Positions 6,193 through 15,265 are shown, counted from the stretch's first letter. The stretch is DNA of 33,584 bases from OMOG01 sp041485845 (GCA_041485845.1 JBGPKH010000016.1:1-33584); one strand, 5' to 3'. Notes: generated by a model not told the origin, from the sequence alone. Numbers and translations: made by a program.

Positions 6193-8076
6193 TCACGCCG
6201 TTCCGCCGCGCAGCAGCGAGGCGGCAGTCGGGGCGGCCACTGAGGGCAGCCGCGGGCGATCCGGCGCTTCCGGAATCTGGTCGCCCTCGCCCGGGGCGAG
6301 GAACAGGTTGGCGTCGATGCCGTGCTGGCGCGTGTACAGGTCGTAGTAGCGGCCGTGCAGATCGTACAGCGATTGGTGCGTGCCGCGCTCCACCACGCGG
6401 CCATCCTCCACGACCAGGATCTGGTCCGCGCGGCGAATGGTGGAGAGGCGATGCGCGATCACGAACGTCGTCCGCCCCTTCATGAGGTACGCCAGTCCTT
6501 CCTGAATGGCCGCTTCCGATTCCGAATCCAGGCTGGAAGTGGCTTCGTCCAGGATCAGGATACGGGGATTGGCCAGGATCGCGCGGGCGATGGACACGCG
6601 CTGCCGCTGGCCGCCCGAGAGCTTCACCCCGCGTTCGCCCACAATGGTGTCGTACTTCTTCTCGAAGCGCTCGGCAAATTCGTCCACCCGCGCGATGCGG
6701 CAGGCTTCCAGGACCTGCTCCTGGGTTGCGGCGGGACGCGCGAACGCCACGTTCTCGCGGATGGTTCCGTCAAACAGAAAGGTGTCCTGAAGGACCACGC
6801 CAAGTTGTGTTCGGTACGAATCCAGCCGCGCAATGGACAAATCCGTTCCGTCCACCTGGATGGCGCCTGCGGTGGGCTCGTGAAAGGCCGCGATGAGGCT
6901 GATGATGGTCGATTTTCCCGAGCCCGAAGGGCCCACGAGCGCGGTGACGGTGCCCGGCTGCGATTCGAAACTGACGTCGTACAGGACGGGCTTGCCGGGA
7001 TCGTAAGAGAAGTCCACGTGGTCGAACGTGACGTTGCCTTGGATCGCTTCTACGGCCCGAGTGCGCCGCGGGTCCTCGTCTTCGGGCTTTTCGTGCAGCA
7101 CCTCCTGGGTGCGGTCGAGCCCGGCCAGGGCTTCGGTCAACTGCGTGCCGATCCCCACCACCTGGAACATGGGCGCCACCAGAAATGCCAGCATGGCGGT
7201 GAAGCTCATAAAATCGCCGAGTGTCATGGTGTGGGCCAGAATCTGGCGCGCGCCCACATACATCACGGTCGCGCCGACCATGCCCATCATGATACTCGCC
7301 GAAAGCCCCATCAGGGACATCGCGGTGAGGGTGCGCAAGACGTTGTCGAGCAGCCGTTGCACTCCGCCGGCAAACACGCGCGCCTCTGCGGCTTCGGCGT
7401 GATAGCCCTTCACAACGCGCACACCGGCGAGAGATTCGGTAAGCCGGCCGGAGACCTCCGCATTGATTTTGCCGCGCTCGCGGAAGATCGGACGGATGCG
7501 GCTGAACGCCTGCGTGAGGCCGAGTCCACAGACGACGATGAACACCAGGGCCAGGAGGGTCAACAGCGGGCTGAGCCACAACAGATAAATGAGCGCCACC
7601 AGCGCGGTGACAATCCCGCCCGCAAAATCCACCAGGCCCGTACCGATCAGGTTACGCACGCCTTCTACGTCGGCCATGATGCGCGACACCAGCGCGCCGG
7701 CCTTGGTGGCATCGTAATAGGCGACCGGCAGGCGGCCCACGTGTTCCTGAACCTTGCGCCGCAATTCGGCGATGAGCCGCTGGGCCTCTTTGGAGAGCAA
7801 CTGGGTGAGGGTGAACGAAGTGCCGCCCTGGATCATGGTCGCGCCAAAGACTCCCAGAACCAGGGGCGTCAGCAGCTCGACCTGGCCCTTGGCAATGACA
7901 TTGTCTACGACGAACTTGATCGAGACCGGCAGCACCAGGCCCATCACGCGGTTGACCAGCATCAATGCGAATCCCCCGGCGAGGAGGCCGCGCCGCGGGC
8001 GGACCAGTTCCTTCAGCAGCGGAAGCGCACTGCGGAGGTGTTCAGACGGTTTCCCCTTCGGTTTGGTTGGAGCCAC
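6193..8076 (-). CDS. MsbA/LmrA-type ABC exporter, fused permease and ATPase
   Basis: A 627-residue half-transporter. A six-helix type-1 exporter membrane domain (about 25-325) is followed by the nucleotide-binding domain (about 348-585). Walker A GPSGSGKS is at 382-389, the Q-loop Gln at 430 (VVLQDTFLF), the signature LSGGQ at 486-490, Walker B ILILDE at 506-511 and the H-loop His at 542. All catalytic residues are intact. It should dimerise and export a hydrophobic substrate such as a lipid or drug. The ~45-residue tail rich in Pro and Ala is non-conserved. The start is GTG at 8076, with a TACTCT box 8 nt upstream and no Shine-Dalgarno. The gene leads a two-gene operon with an alpha/beta hydrolase. 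Confidence 0.93.
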   Translation of the reverse strand: MAPTKPKGKPSEHLRSALPLLKELVRPRRGLLAGGFALMLVNRVMGLVLPVSIKFVVDNVIAKGQVELLTPLVLGVFGATMIQGGTSFTLTQLLSKEAQRLIAELRRKVQEHVGRLPVAYYDATKAGALVSRIMADVEGVRNLIGTGLVDFAGGIVTALVALIYLLWLSPLLTLLALVFIVVCGLGLTQAFSRIRPIFRERGKINAEVSGRLTESLAGVRVVKGYHAEAAEARVFAGGVQRLLDNVLRTLTAMSLMGLSASIMMGMVGATVMYVGARQILAHTMTLGDFMSFTAMLAFLVAPMFQVVGIGTQLTEALAGLDRTQEVLHEKPEDEDPRRTRAVEAIQGNVTFDHVDFSYDPGKPVLYDVSFESQPGTVTALVGPSGSGKSTIISLIAAFHEPTAGAIQVDGTDLSIARLDSYRTQLGVVLQDTFLFDGTIRENVAFARPAATQEQVLEACRIARVDEFAERFEKKYDTIVGERGVKLSGGQRQRVSIARAILANPRILILDEATSSLDSESEAAIQEGLAYLMKGRTTFVIAHRLSTIRRADQILVVEDGRVVERGTHQSLYDLHGRYYDLYTRQHGIDANLFLAPGEGDQIPEAPDRPRLPSVAAPTAASLLRGGTA

Positions 8077-8204
8077 TACTCTTTAGAGTACAACGCGGGC
8101 CCGGCGGATTCGGCGCCCGGGTCCTGCAGCCCGCGCGGTTGCCCATCCATTACCGCCGCGCTGGGTCTCGGCACCCGCCGTTGCGGCACGTCGAGTCTCC
8201 GGTC
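8077..8204. other. Intergenic stretch upstream of the ABC exporter
   Basis: No gene is seen. The palindrome CTCTTTAGAG (8088-8097 region) lies just before the ABC start and may be part of its promoter. The remainder is GC-rich with no recognisable coding motif. Confidence 0.4.
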
Positions 8205-8350
8205 TCAGCCAGTATCATTTCCGAATATTTGCGCGACAGCACGATGCCTTTCGCGCCCGCGCCAAGGGCGGCTTTGACCGCGCCCGTACGTCGTTCGGCG
8301 TGGCGCGCTTCCGATTGGCCGAGGTCGGGATGCCGACGATGTAGCCTCGC
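8205..8350 (-). pseudogene. Frameshifted 3' relic of a second Tat-exported glycosidase-like gene
   Basis: In one minus-strand frame GIPTSANRKRATPNDV is visible. In another, continuing frame AVKAALGAGAKGIVLSRKYS is visible, followed by EM. Together they align with the C-terminal end of the intact gene just upstream (GIPIREDYSKVTPQSV, then AAYRGGAQGLVISRKYSE). At least one frameshift lies near 8280 and the conserved C-terminal tail is lost. About 120 bp between this relic and the intact gene (8351-8471) shows only vague similarity. It is the remnant of a diverged tandem paralogue. Confidence 0.7.
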
Positions 8351-8471
8351 GTTTGCACCGGGCAGGCTGGAGCGTTCCTCCCGACCGTGTGGAAGGACCG
8401 GAACTGGGACGCTCGATAGCAGACCGGCGCCTCCATGCGCTGGGGGGCCGTATCAACCTGTTCACGAACGG

Positions 8472-9965
8472 TCAAACCAGCTTGAGTTCGCGAAGCGCCT
8501 CACCTACGGCGCTGAGATTGTCCAGCGTCGTTTCGGAGTACTTGCGGGATATGACAAGGCCCTGTGCCCCGCCCCGGTATGCCGCAAGCGTTACTTCTTT
8601 GACCGACTGCGGCGTGACTTTGCTATAGTCCTCCCGAATCGGAATGCCCATGTCGATTCCCGGCCAGATCTCGGTTTTGGTTCCGGCCACCGCCTCCACG
8701 CAGCGCTTCGTCTCCCGATAGACGTAATCGGGCGATAACCCTGTGTAGGGCAACTGGCTGTGGCTGCGCTCCCGGTAGTTCATGATCCCGTATTCGAACT
8801 CCAGCGCTTCGTCCACGCTCATGTCGCGGTAGATGGTCTTGCTAACGCTGTCCATGTACGTGGCCATGCGCGTGCCGCCCAGGTTGTGGTACACGGTCAT
8901 CTTCAGGTAATCGGAGTAATTGCTTAGCTCCTTCAAGTCCAACTGAGCGCGGAAGAAGGGGCTAAAGCCGTGCGCGTGCCACTCGTGCCAGCCGGCCTGA
9001 ACGTTCGGCTTGGCGGCTTTCACCATCTTGTAGATGGCCGCCTTAGTCTCACGCAAGCTGTCGTGCCAGAGCGTTTCCCACGCCAGCAGTTCCGGATAGC
9101 GGTACAGAATTCGCAGGAATGTCACCCAGTAACCGTCCACCGGCCGCTGCCCGGCTTTCGACGCGCGAACCCATGCCTCCAGCGTTTTGAACCCTTCCTT
9201 GACGCGTTCGACGTTGATGCCGCGCTTCTTGGCCTTCTCCTGGCAATGGATGCAGAAGCAGGTCACCCGGCCGGGATCGTTGCCGTTGGAATTGTGAATG
9301 GATTCGAAGGCGTTGTTGAAGGCCCCCTGCTTCTCGCACCCCCACATGATGCCGTCGATATCGTAGGAGCGCACGAAATCCTCGTGCAGTCCCAGCAGGA
9401 AGTTGGCGTACTCCGGATTGTTGAAGCAGACCGTGTCGGTCGCCGGCCTGCCGTAGAAATCGACCGCCAGGGCCTTCTCGATATTCGGCACGTCCCGCCG
9501 CCACACATCTTCCGACCAGGTGTACGTCTTGATTCCGCGCTTCTTAGCGGCGGGAATCACGACCTCCAGTATGTCCAAGTTGCCGTGGTCGCGCGCCTTC
9601 AGGTTCTTGAAGACGGTGTTTTTGTAGAACTGGGGGTGCGGCGTGGCGTAATTGCCGCCGGAGAAGTTGTCGTTGTAGTCCTTCACTCCGTGATCGGGGA
9701 ACGGGTGGCCCTGCAACTGCCGGCCGACAATGCCGTGACCGAAGGTAAAGGTCGCGAGAAAGAGCGTGTTGACGTGCGCTCTCTCCTGCAGAATATCCAG
9801 CACCTTCTCGGTGCCTTCATCCAGGAAGGATATCGAGCCGATCTGAATCCCGATCACCTGGTCCTTCTTCGGGGCCGGCGTTTCGGCGGCAAGGGCGGAA
9901 CCCGCCGCGGCAGCGGTCGAAGCCGCCGCCGCGAGAAAACTGCGACGATCCATTGCGTTTGGCAT
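8472..9965 (-). CDS. Tat-exported glycoside-hydrolase-like (TIM-barrel) protein
   Basis: A 497-residue protein whose N-terminus has a twin-arginine signal, MDRRSFLAAAAST followed by an Ala-rich core and cleavage near ALAAE. The body resembles the hypothetical glycosidase-like TIM-barrel proteins frequent in Acidobacteriota and Planctomycetota. It has barrel-strand motifs DIDGIMWGCE and TYTWSEDVW, and a CFCIHCQEKAKKRG segment whose Cys-x-Cys-x2-Cys could bind metal. The substrate is unknown. I place the start at ATG 9965 (GGGA 6 nt upstream); ATG 9953 directly before DRRSF is also possible. It begins 12 nt after the stop codon of the TonB receptor gene, so the two are translated together, suggesting a joint role in glycan uptake or processing. 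Confidence 0.75.
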   Translation of the reverse strand: MPNAMDRRSFLAAAASTAAAAGSALAAETPAPKKDQVIGIQIGSISFLDEGTEKVLDILQERAHVNTLFLATFTFGHGIVGRQLQGHPFPDHGVKDYNDNFSGGNYATPHPQFYKNTVFKNLKARDHGNLDILEVVIPAAKKRGIKTYTWSEDVWRRDVPNIEKALAVDFYGRPATDTVCFNNPEYANFLLGLHEDFVRSYDIDGIMWGCEKQGAFNNAFESIHNSNGNDPGRVTCFCIHCQEKAKKRGINVERVKEGFKTLEAWVRASKAGQRPVDGYWVTFLRILYRYPELLAWETLWHDSLRETKAAIYKMVKAAKPNVQAGWHEWHAHGFSPFFRAQLDLKELSNYSDYLKMTVYHNLGGTRMATYMDSVSKTIYRDMSVDEALEFEYGIMNYRERSHSQLPYTGLSPDYVYRETKRCVEAVAGTKTEIWPGIDMGIPIREDYSKVTPQSVKEVTLAAYRGGAQGLVISRKYSETTLDNLSAVGEALRELKLV

Positions 9966-9976
9966 CAAGTATCCCG

Positions 9977-12900
9977 TCAAAAGTAAAATTTCAGCGCGAA
10001 TTGCAGAATGCGCGCGGCATTCAATGTGCTCGTCACCCTCCCGCCGTTGGTCGAGTCGATGGCGCTCGCCGGCGAGGAGAAGGTCGGAGTATTGGTGAGG
10101 TTAAAGACTTCCATGCGGAGGTCGATCCGTTTCGTCTCCGTGATCGGAAAGTGTTTGGCCAAGGTCAGGTCCAACTGCTTCAGGCCATCGGCGGTCAGGA
10201 TGTTACGGCCCGAATTGCCGTAGGTATACTGCTTCGGAACGGCGAAGGCGGTCACGTCGAACCACTTGTCGGGAGTCGGATTGGCGAGATCCCCCTGCCC
10301 CAGGCGGATCGGCCGTTCGCTCCCGGCGCCCGTATTGGCCGGGTCGCCGCTGATCGTCGGTGTGAAGGGCAGACCGGAACGTGCGGTCAGCACACCGGCC
10401 ACATTCCAGCCGCCCAGCGCGCCGTTGACCAGGCGATTCGCATTGCTGAGGAAGGTCCGGCCTTTGCCGAACGGCAGTTCGTAGAGCGAGCTCGCCGTAA
10501 GTACGTGCGGGAGGTTGTAGTCGCAGACCGCGCGATTCAGACGCCCGATCAGGATCTCGGCGGGTGGCGCGCCTTTGTTCGATCCGGTGTCGATGCACTT
10601 CGAGTACGTGTAGGACACCAGCAGTTGGAAGCCGCTGGCGTAGCGCTTCTCGAACTTGGATTGCAAGCTGTTGTAATTGGCGTTGCCACCCAATTGGCCC
10701 AACTGGAACCGTCCCCACTGGGGATATGGACGGCGCGACTGAATATCTCCGGGCCCCGGCGCCGGGTCGTTCCCGGGCATCGAGATCTGCCCCAGGTGCA
10801 TGGTGCTATTCCCCAAGTAGCCCACCTCGACGGAAACGTCTTTCTTCGGCTGGAACTGAACCGAGAAGTTCCACTGGTGCATGTATGTCTGTTTGAGTTG
10901 CGCCGTAGCGGAGAACACGGTAGGCGCAAGGCAGGAAAGCGTGACCAGACCCGATGGACATGGCGCGCCGGGGTTCGGGTTCGGCGTCGCCATCGAAATG
11001 CCCTGGAAGAAATCCGCCCACGTACGGGTTGGCGCCGGGCGGCTGTTGATCACGCTCTGCGACGTGATAAACGGGGGCACCTTCGCCAGGGCAATCGCAA
11101 TATCCGTGTCCATGAAGATGTAGAAGAGGCCGTAGCCGCTCCGCACCACGAGTTTGTTGCTTCCCCCCGGGCGCCAGGCGAAACCGAACCGCGGCGCCCA
11201 ATCCTTCTCCGGCCGCCGGATCGAGTCGGGCAGCCCAAGCTGGTCGGTGCCGATCAGGCGGTCTTTGAACAGCGGAAAAAGAACGCTGGTCACGGGCTGA
11301 GCGGTCGCATCCTCCAATTGGCCGTTGCGCATGGGCACGATCAGCTTTCCCGAGGCGTAATCGAAGGCCGAGGTCTGCCCGCGAATGGGATTGAAAAACG
11401 GATTGTACTCCCAGCGCAGGCCCAGGTTCAGAGTAAGATTCGGTGTGACCTTGTAATTATCCCGCCAGTACACGGCCCACTGGTTGGCCCAGTTTCCATA
11501 CAGCGCCAGGGGATAAGAGCGGGTCACGTTATCCAGTGTGCCCAGCATATAATCGGCGAAGCCGTCGCCGGTATAGGTGGTGGAGAACGCCCAACTGCCG
11601 TTCTGTACCTGGCCGTTAAAGAAGCTGTGCGTCTGGTGGTAAAGTTGGGCGCCGAATTTCATGTCGTGCCTGCCGCCGGAGTAGCTGATATTGTCGGTAT
11701 ACTGCCAGGTGCGGATGCGGTTCGACTTCGGCCGGCTGTCGGAGGACGACCCGGTGAAGCCGGTATAGCCGGAGATGGAGATCTGCGGAAACGCGGGGTC
11801 GATCTGGCTCTGCTCCAAGCCTGTAATTCCGGCCTGTTTCAGGAAATCGGTTCCCGGCAGCGTCGCGCCGAACAGGAAGATCGAGCGGTAGTAGCCAAAC
11901 CGCGCTTCATTCAGCCAGCGGTTGCTCAGGATGTGTGTCCAACTGAGTGCGATACTCTGCGACCGGCTGCCCAGGTCGAATTTGCCCAAAGCCGGGTAGG
12001 CGTTCGGATCGTCCTCGCGGTTGTCGTTGATCGAATAGCGGCCCATCAGGCGATCCATCGAGGTCAGCTCGGCGTCCATCCGGATGTCGCCCTTGTAGGT
12101 GCTCCAGGCCGTCGGCGCGTTGAAGTTCGCCTGGCTCTGAGGGGGCATGAACTTCAGGAAATACGTGGATTGCGGCGCGATGCGGTTCGCGGGAATGATA
12201 TTGCCGGGGAGTACGGCGCCGGCTGCTCCGAACGGGTCTTTCAGCGTCTTCGGCTTGGATCCGCCCAGCAACTCGCTGAAGTTTCCCAGCCGCATGGCGT
12301 CGCTCGGAACGGTGCTGTTGAAGACAATTCCCTGACGGACGATGGTGTGTTCGATGTCGTTGAAGAAGAAAACCCTGTTGTGACGGATGGGTCCGCCAAT
12401 CGTGCCGCCAAACTGGTTTTGCCGGAGAGGGTTCTTCGTCGCGGCGAAGAAGTTCCGCGCATCCATCTTGTCGTTGCGCAGGAACTCGAAGAGGCTGCCG
12501 TGATACTGGTTGGTTCCGCTCTTGATGGTCGCGCTGATGGCATTCGGCGTATGGCCGTACTCCGCCGACATGTTGCCGGACTCCACCTTGAATTCCGCGA
12601 TGGCATCCACGTTGGGCTGCACCATGGTTCCACCGCGCTCGTACTCGGTGACGTCGGCGCCATCCAGCAGCCACCCGTTATAGATCCTGCCCGAGCCATT
12701 AATCTGCACGTTGACATAGTCGGCTCGAATCGATCCCCCGCCGCTGCTGGCGGCCTGCCCGGTCGGAGTGTAGGTCACCCCAGGGGCCAGAGCGATCAGG
12801 CGCCAGAACTGCCGTCCGTTCAAGGCCACGCTCTCGATCGACTTGCCCTCCACCACCTGGCCGGTTGCGGAACTGGTGGTGGACAGCAGCGGGACCACAT

Positions 12901-13267
12901 CGCTAATCGTGACGCTGTCGCTGACCGCCCCGACGTTCAACACCACGTCCACTCGCGCCTGCTGGCCGACGTTGAGGGGAATCCCTTGCGTGACCGACGT
13001 CTTGAAGCCGTCCGCGGAAACCGTCAAGGTGTAGGTTCCAACTCCAAGATTGGTGACCGTATAGTCGCCGGTGGCGCTGGTGAAGGTCTTGCGCCCGAGA
13101 CCTGTTTCGACCTGGGTGATGGTCACCGCGGCGGCCGGGACCACAGCCTGCTGCGGGTCGCGGACAATGCCCGAAAGAGTGGCGGTGGACGTCTGTGCGG
13201 ACGTCTGCAACGCCGCGAAAATAACGAGTGCAGCCGCAAATACGATTCGCGGGATTCTATCTTTCAC
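9977..13267 (-). CDS. Oar-like TonB-dependent outer membrane receptor
   Basis: A 1096-residue outer membrane protein with a signal peptide (IVFAAALVIFAALQTSAQ). A carboxypeptidase-regulatory-like beta sandwich (about 27-110: ATLSGIVRDPQQAVVPAA, GDYTVTNLGVGTYTL) is followed by a plug domain (about 115-245). The long 22-strand-type barrel ends in a terminal aromatic (LKFYF). This architecture defines the Oar-like receptors greatly expanded in Solibacter-type acidobacteria, usually thought to import oligosaccharides or other large ligands. The start is GTG 13267 with GGAGGT 5 nt upstream, and a plausible sigma-70 promoter is at 13300-13329. It overlaps functionally with the Tat-exported enzyme encoded immediately downstream. 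The ligand cannot be read from sequence. Confidence 0.92.
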   Translation of the reverse strand: MKDRIPRIVFAAALVIFAALQTSAQTSTATLSGIVRDPQQAVVPAAAVTITQVETGLGRKTFTSATGDYTVTNLGVGTYTLTVSADGFKTSVTQGIPLNVGQQARVDVVLNVGAVSDSVTISDVVPLLSTTSSATGQVVEGKSIESVALNGRQFWRLIALAPGVTYTPTGQAASSGGGSIRADYVNVQINGSGRIYNGWLLDGADVTEYERGGTMVQPNVDAIAEFKVESGNMSAEYGHTPNAISATIKSGTNQYHGSLFEFLRNDKMDARNFFAATKNPLRQNQFGGTIGGPIRHNRVFFFNDIEHTIVRQGIVFNSTVPSDAMRLGNFSELLGGSKPKTLKDPFGAAGAVLPGNIIPANRIAPQSTYFLKFMPPQSQANFNAPTAWSTYKGDIRMDAELTSMDRLMGRYSINDNREDDPNAYPALGKFDLGSRSQSIALSWTHILSNRWLNEARFGYYRSIFLFGATLPGTDFLKQAGITGLEQSQIDPAFPQISISGYTGFTGSSSDSRPKSNRIRTWQYTDNISYSGGRHDMKFGAQLYHQTHSFFNGQVQNGSWAFSTTYTGDGFADYMLGTLDNVTRSYPLALYGNWANQWAVYWRDNYKVTPNLTLNLGLRWEYNPFFNPIRGQTSAFDYASGKLIVPMRNGQLEDATAQPVTSVLFPLFKDRLIGTDQLGLPDSIRRPEKDWAPRFGFAWRPGGSNKLVVRSGYGLFYIFMDTDIAIALAKVPPFITSQSVINSRPAPTRTWADFFQGISMATPNPNPGAPCPSGLVTLSCLAPTVFSATAQLKQTYMHQWNFSVQFQPKKDVSVEVGYLGNSTMHLGQISMPGNDPAPGPGDIQSRRPYPQWGRFQLGQLGGNANYNSLQSKFEKRYASGFQLLVSYTYSKCIDTGSNKGAPPAEILIGRLNRAVCDYNLPHVLTASSLYELPFGKGRTFLSNANRLVNGALGGWNVAGVLTARSGLPFTPTISGDPANTGAGSERPIRLGQGDLANPTPDKWFDVTAFAVPKQYTYGNSGRNILTADGLKQLDLTLAKHFPITETKRIDLRMEVFNLTNTPTFSSPASAIDSTNGGRVTSTLNAARILQFALKFYF

Positions 13268-13299
13268 TGCTAACCTCCAAAGCGATCGTTCCTTTCATG

Positions 13300-13329
13300 A
13301 TTATCGGGGAGCGGTATGGGGAATTGCAA
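13300..13329 (-). promoter_or_regulatory. Promoter of the TonB receptor gene, with inverted repeat
   Basis: On the minus strand, TTGCAA (13329-13324) and GATAAT (13305-13300) are 18 nt apart, ~33 nt before the GTG start and ahead of the GGAGGT ribosome site. An inverted repeat TTGCAAC (13324-13330) / GTTGCAA (13348-13354) with a 17-nt spacer overlaps the -35 and extends upstream, a possible regulator site. Both are visual matches only. Confidence 0.45.
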
Positions 13330-13386
13330 CACTTAATATCCGAAAACGTTGCAAAACCGGTTGGCAGAGCCGGGAACAGAAGGACC

Positions 13387-13893
13387 TTAACTGCTATCAC
13401 CGATACTCTCGGCGAGCGCCATCTCCTCCTGCAGCGACTCCGCAGCCGGAACGGCGCTCGACCCGGGATCCAGGCAGAACAGGTCCCATATTTCACCCTG
13501 AAAGCCTTTTTGCCGCACGTACCACCGGTCCTTTACATCCTTAGCCAGGGGAAAGAACGCGCACACCGCCGGTTTGTAGCGGAAGCGATCTCCCTCCGCG
13601 GCGCCAAGCTGGTGCAGCGTGCATCCCCGGTTGAAAAAGATGCACCAACCCCCGACCACCCGCAGCACTGGCTGCCCGGCCTTGCGCCGGCGGCTGAGGA
13701 ATCCCGATTTCTCCACCAGGGCGCGCGCCTCCGGGCGCAGCTCGGGAAGAAGCTTGGCCAGGCTCCGGCGGATGCGCTCCGACTCGCCGGGGTACACGGG
13801 CGGCCGCCCGTTGCGGCAACAGGTGCCATCGCAGCTCCGGCCGAAAGTACACTCGAATTTCGCCTGCTCCAGGTTGAGGACCACGAGGCTCAC
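13387..13893 (-). CDS. YkgJ/DUF3109-like cysteine-cluster protein
   Basis: A 168-residue protein with eight cysteines in the YkgJ-type arrangement: C15, C21, C25 and C26 in ECTFGRSCDGTCC, then C84 (GGWCIFF), C91 (GCTLH), C111 (AVCAFFPL) and C140 (LFCLDP). The family is predicted to hold zinc or an iron-sulfur cluster; its biochemical role is not established. GTG 13893 with GGAGGA 8 nt upstream is the start, and it overlaps the GNAT stop in GTGA. It is the last gene of the HAD / ATP-grasp / GNAT block, and its position suggests a maturation or redox role there, which is only an inference. Confidence 0.82.
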   Translation of the reverse strand: MSLVVLNLEQAKFECTFGRSCDGTCCRNGRPPVYPGESERIRRSLAKLLPELRPEARALVEKSGFLSRRRKAGQPVLRVVGGWCIFFNRGCTLHQLGAAEGDRFRYKPAVCAFFPLAKDVKDRWYVRQKGFQGEIWDLFCLDPGSSAVPAAESLQEEMALAESIGDSS

Positions 13894-14360
13894 GCGGATC
13901 CTCCGAGAACCTTATAGTAAATGACGCAATCGTCGCCGGGCTTGTAGAAATCGGGTATGCGGCCGGCCATAGTAAAGCCCGCCTGGCGGTAGAAGGAACG
14001 CGTGCGCTGGTAGTCCGGACGTCCGCTGGTCTCCACCACCAGGCGGTCTCCGCCGGCATCGCGGACCATTTCCTCGACGCGCTCCTGCAAACGCCGGCCG
14101 ATCCCGCGGCCCTGGAAAGACGGGTGTACGCAGATCCAATAGACGTACCAGGCACTGGCGGTCAGCGAGGCTCTCCCGATGCAGGCATAGGCGCGCACGC
14201 GTCCCTCCGTCTCGATGGCGGGAAGCCCGTAGTCGCCGGCGAGCCCCGAGTCCACCATGTCGAGCGCCACGGTCACCTCTTCCGCGCTGAAGGCGCCACA
14301 TTCCACCAGCGCTTCGCGGACCGCGTCGCGATCTTCGGCGGCCAGTTCCCGGACCGTCAT
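13890..14360 (-). CDS. GNAT-family N-acetyltransferase
   Basis: A 156-residue single-domain GNAT protein. The acetyl-CoA pyrophosphate loop is QGRGIG at residues 83-88 (in HPSFQGRGIGRRLQ), preceded by the beta-4 strand WYVYWICVHP. The later DYQRTRSFYRQAGF is motif B with its usual Tyr and F/Y-x-x-x-GF ending. The start ATG 14360 overlaps the stop of ATP-grasp B as ATGA, so translation is coupled. The substrate is unknown. Next to two carboxylate-amine ligases it may acetylate an amine of a building block or product, for tailoring or self-protection. Confidence 0.88.
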   Translation of the reverse strand: MTVRELAAEDRDAVREALVECGAFSAEEVTVALDMVDSGLAGDYGLPAIETEGRVRAYACIGRASLTASAWYVYWICVHPSFQGRGIGRRLQERVEEMVRDAGGDRLVVETSGRPDYQRTRSFYRQAGFTMAGRIPDFYKPGDDCVIYYKVLGGSA

Positions 14361-15265
14361 GCCCACTCCACCTGCTGGCGCACGAAGCGCTCCCAAGTCC
14401 ATCCGGCCTCCTGGACCGCGCGGCAGATTCCGACCCCGCGGCCCAGCTCCGGGTTGGGATTCACGTCCAGCACGAAGGGATTGCCGGCGGCATCCAGCCG
14501 GATATCCACGCGCAGGTATCCGCGCGCGCGGACCGCCCTCCAGGCGCCGCGCGCCGCGTCATGGATGGCCTCCCGCAAGGGCGGATCGAGCGGCGTGTGG
14601 TAGGCGAGCGGCGAGTTGGCAAAGTCGGCGCTGTCCAGGTCCCACTTGGCGGCATAGGTGATCAGCCGCAGGCCATTCAGAAAACGCGTCTCGCCAATCG
14701 AGAGGTAGTCCGGCTCGCGGCCCCCCCACACGCCAACCGCGAATTCCCTTCCCGGCAGGAACTCCTGGACGATTGCGGGGCCCGTCAGGCGGGCTTTGGC
14801 GCGCGCCACCGCGGCAGGGTCTTCGCAGATCGACCCGGCGTGGATGCCCGCGGAGCCGTCCTCATCCGCCGGCTTGACGATGCAGGGAAAGACCCCGTTG
14901 CGGGGAACCGGGACACCGTGCGCGGCCAGAGCGCAATTCGTGAGATCCTTGCGCCGGCAGAGGGAGAGCGTCTCGCTGCCGGAACCCGTGAAGCGCACGC
15001 CCAGCCACTCGAACAGCGCCGCCGCGTGCGCCTCGAGATCCGTCCGGCCCAGGGGAGCCTCGCAGGCGTTGAACACCACGTCGGGCCGATGGGCGTCGAG
15101 CACGCTGAGGATCTCGCGAACCTCGCCGCGGACCCCGGCGACCACGGCGTCCGGCAAAGCCTGGGCGACGCCATGCGCCGCCGCATGCAGGTCGAACTCT
15201 CCGAGGTCTCGATCGGGAGCGGCGGAAGGGGGCGGCAAGGTGTGGAGAACCAGTACCTTCCTCAC
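14357..15265 (-). CDS. ATP-grasp ligase B (D-Ala-D-Ala ligase-like)
   Basis: A 302-residue ATP-grasp enzyme. The N-terminal Rossmann-like domain (PDVVFNACEAPLG at 61-73) is followed by the ATP-grasp core, with K131 and a Gly-rich loop KPADEDGSAGI (131-141), E168 in VQEFLPGREF, and the metal ligands D254 (RVDIRL), D267 and N269 (VLDVNPNPEL). The Ddl consensus has Glu where this protein has D267, and the substrate-binding residues differ, so it is unlikely to be the housekeeping Ddl. Such enzymes form amide bonds through an acyl-phosphate. GTG 15265 is used as start because it overlaps the stop of the upstream small gene (GTGA). Substrates cannot be predicted. Confidence 0.85.
   Translation of the reverse strand: MRKVLVLHTLPPPSAAPDRDLGEFDLHAAAHGVAQALPDAVVAGVRGEVREILSVLDAHRPDVVFNACEAPLGRTDLEAHAAALFEWLGVRFTGSGSETLSLCRRKDLTNCALAAHGVPVPRNGVFPCIVKPADEDGSAGIHAGSICEDPAAVARAKARLTGPAIVQEFLPGREFAVGVWGGREPDYLSIGETRFLNGLRLITYAAKWDLDSADFANSPLAYHTPLDPPLREAIHDAARGAWRAVRARGYLRVDIRLDAAGNPFVLDVNPNPELGRGVGICRAVQEAGWTWERFVRQQVEWA

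Noticed and set aside
6322..8277. A 651-residue open frame on the plus strand opposite the ABC exporter
   Set aside because: It is antisense to a clear ABC exporter with all motifs. The composition is typical of a shadow frame and no family is recognised.
9953..13273. A 1106-residue open frame on the plus strand opposite the TonB receptor gene
   Set aside because: It mirrors the receptor gene, has no domain or signal, is rich in Arg, Val, Gly and His, and arises from codon bias of the opposite strand.
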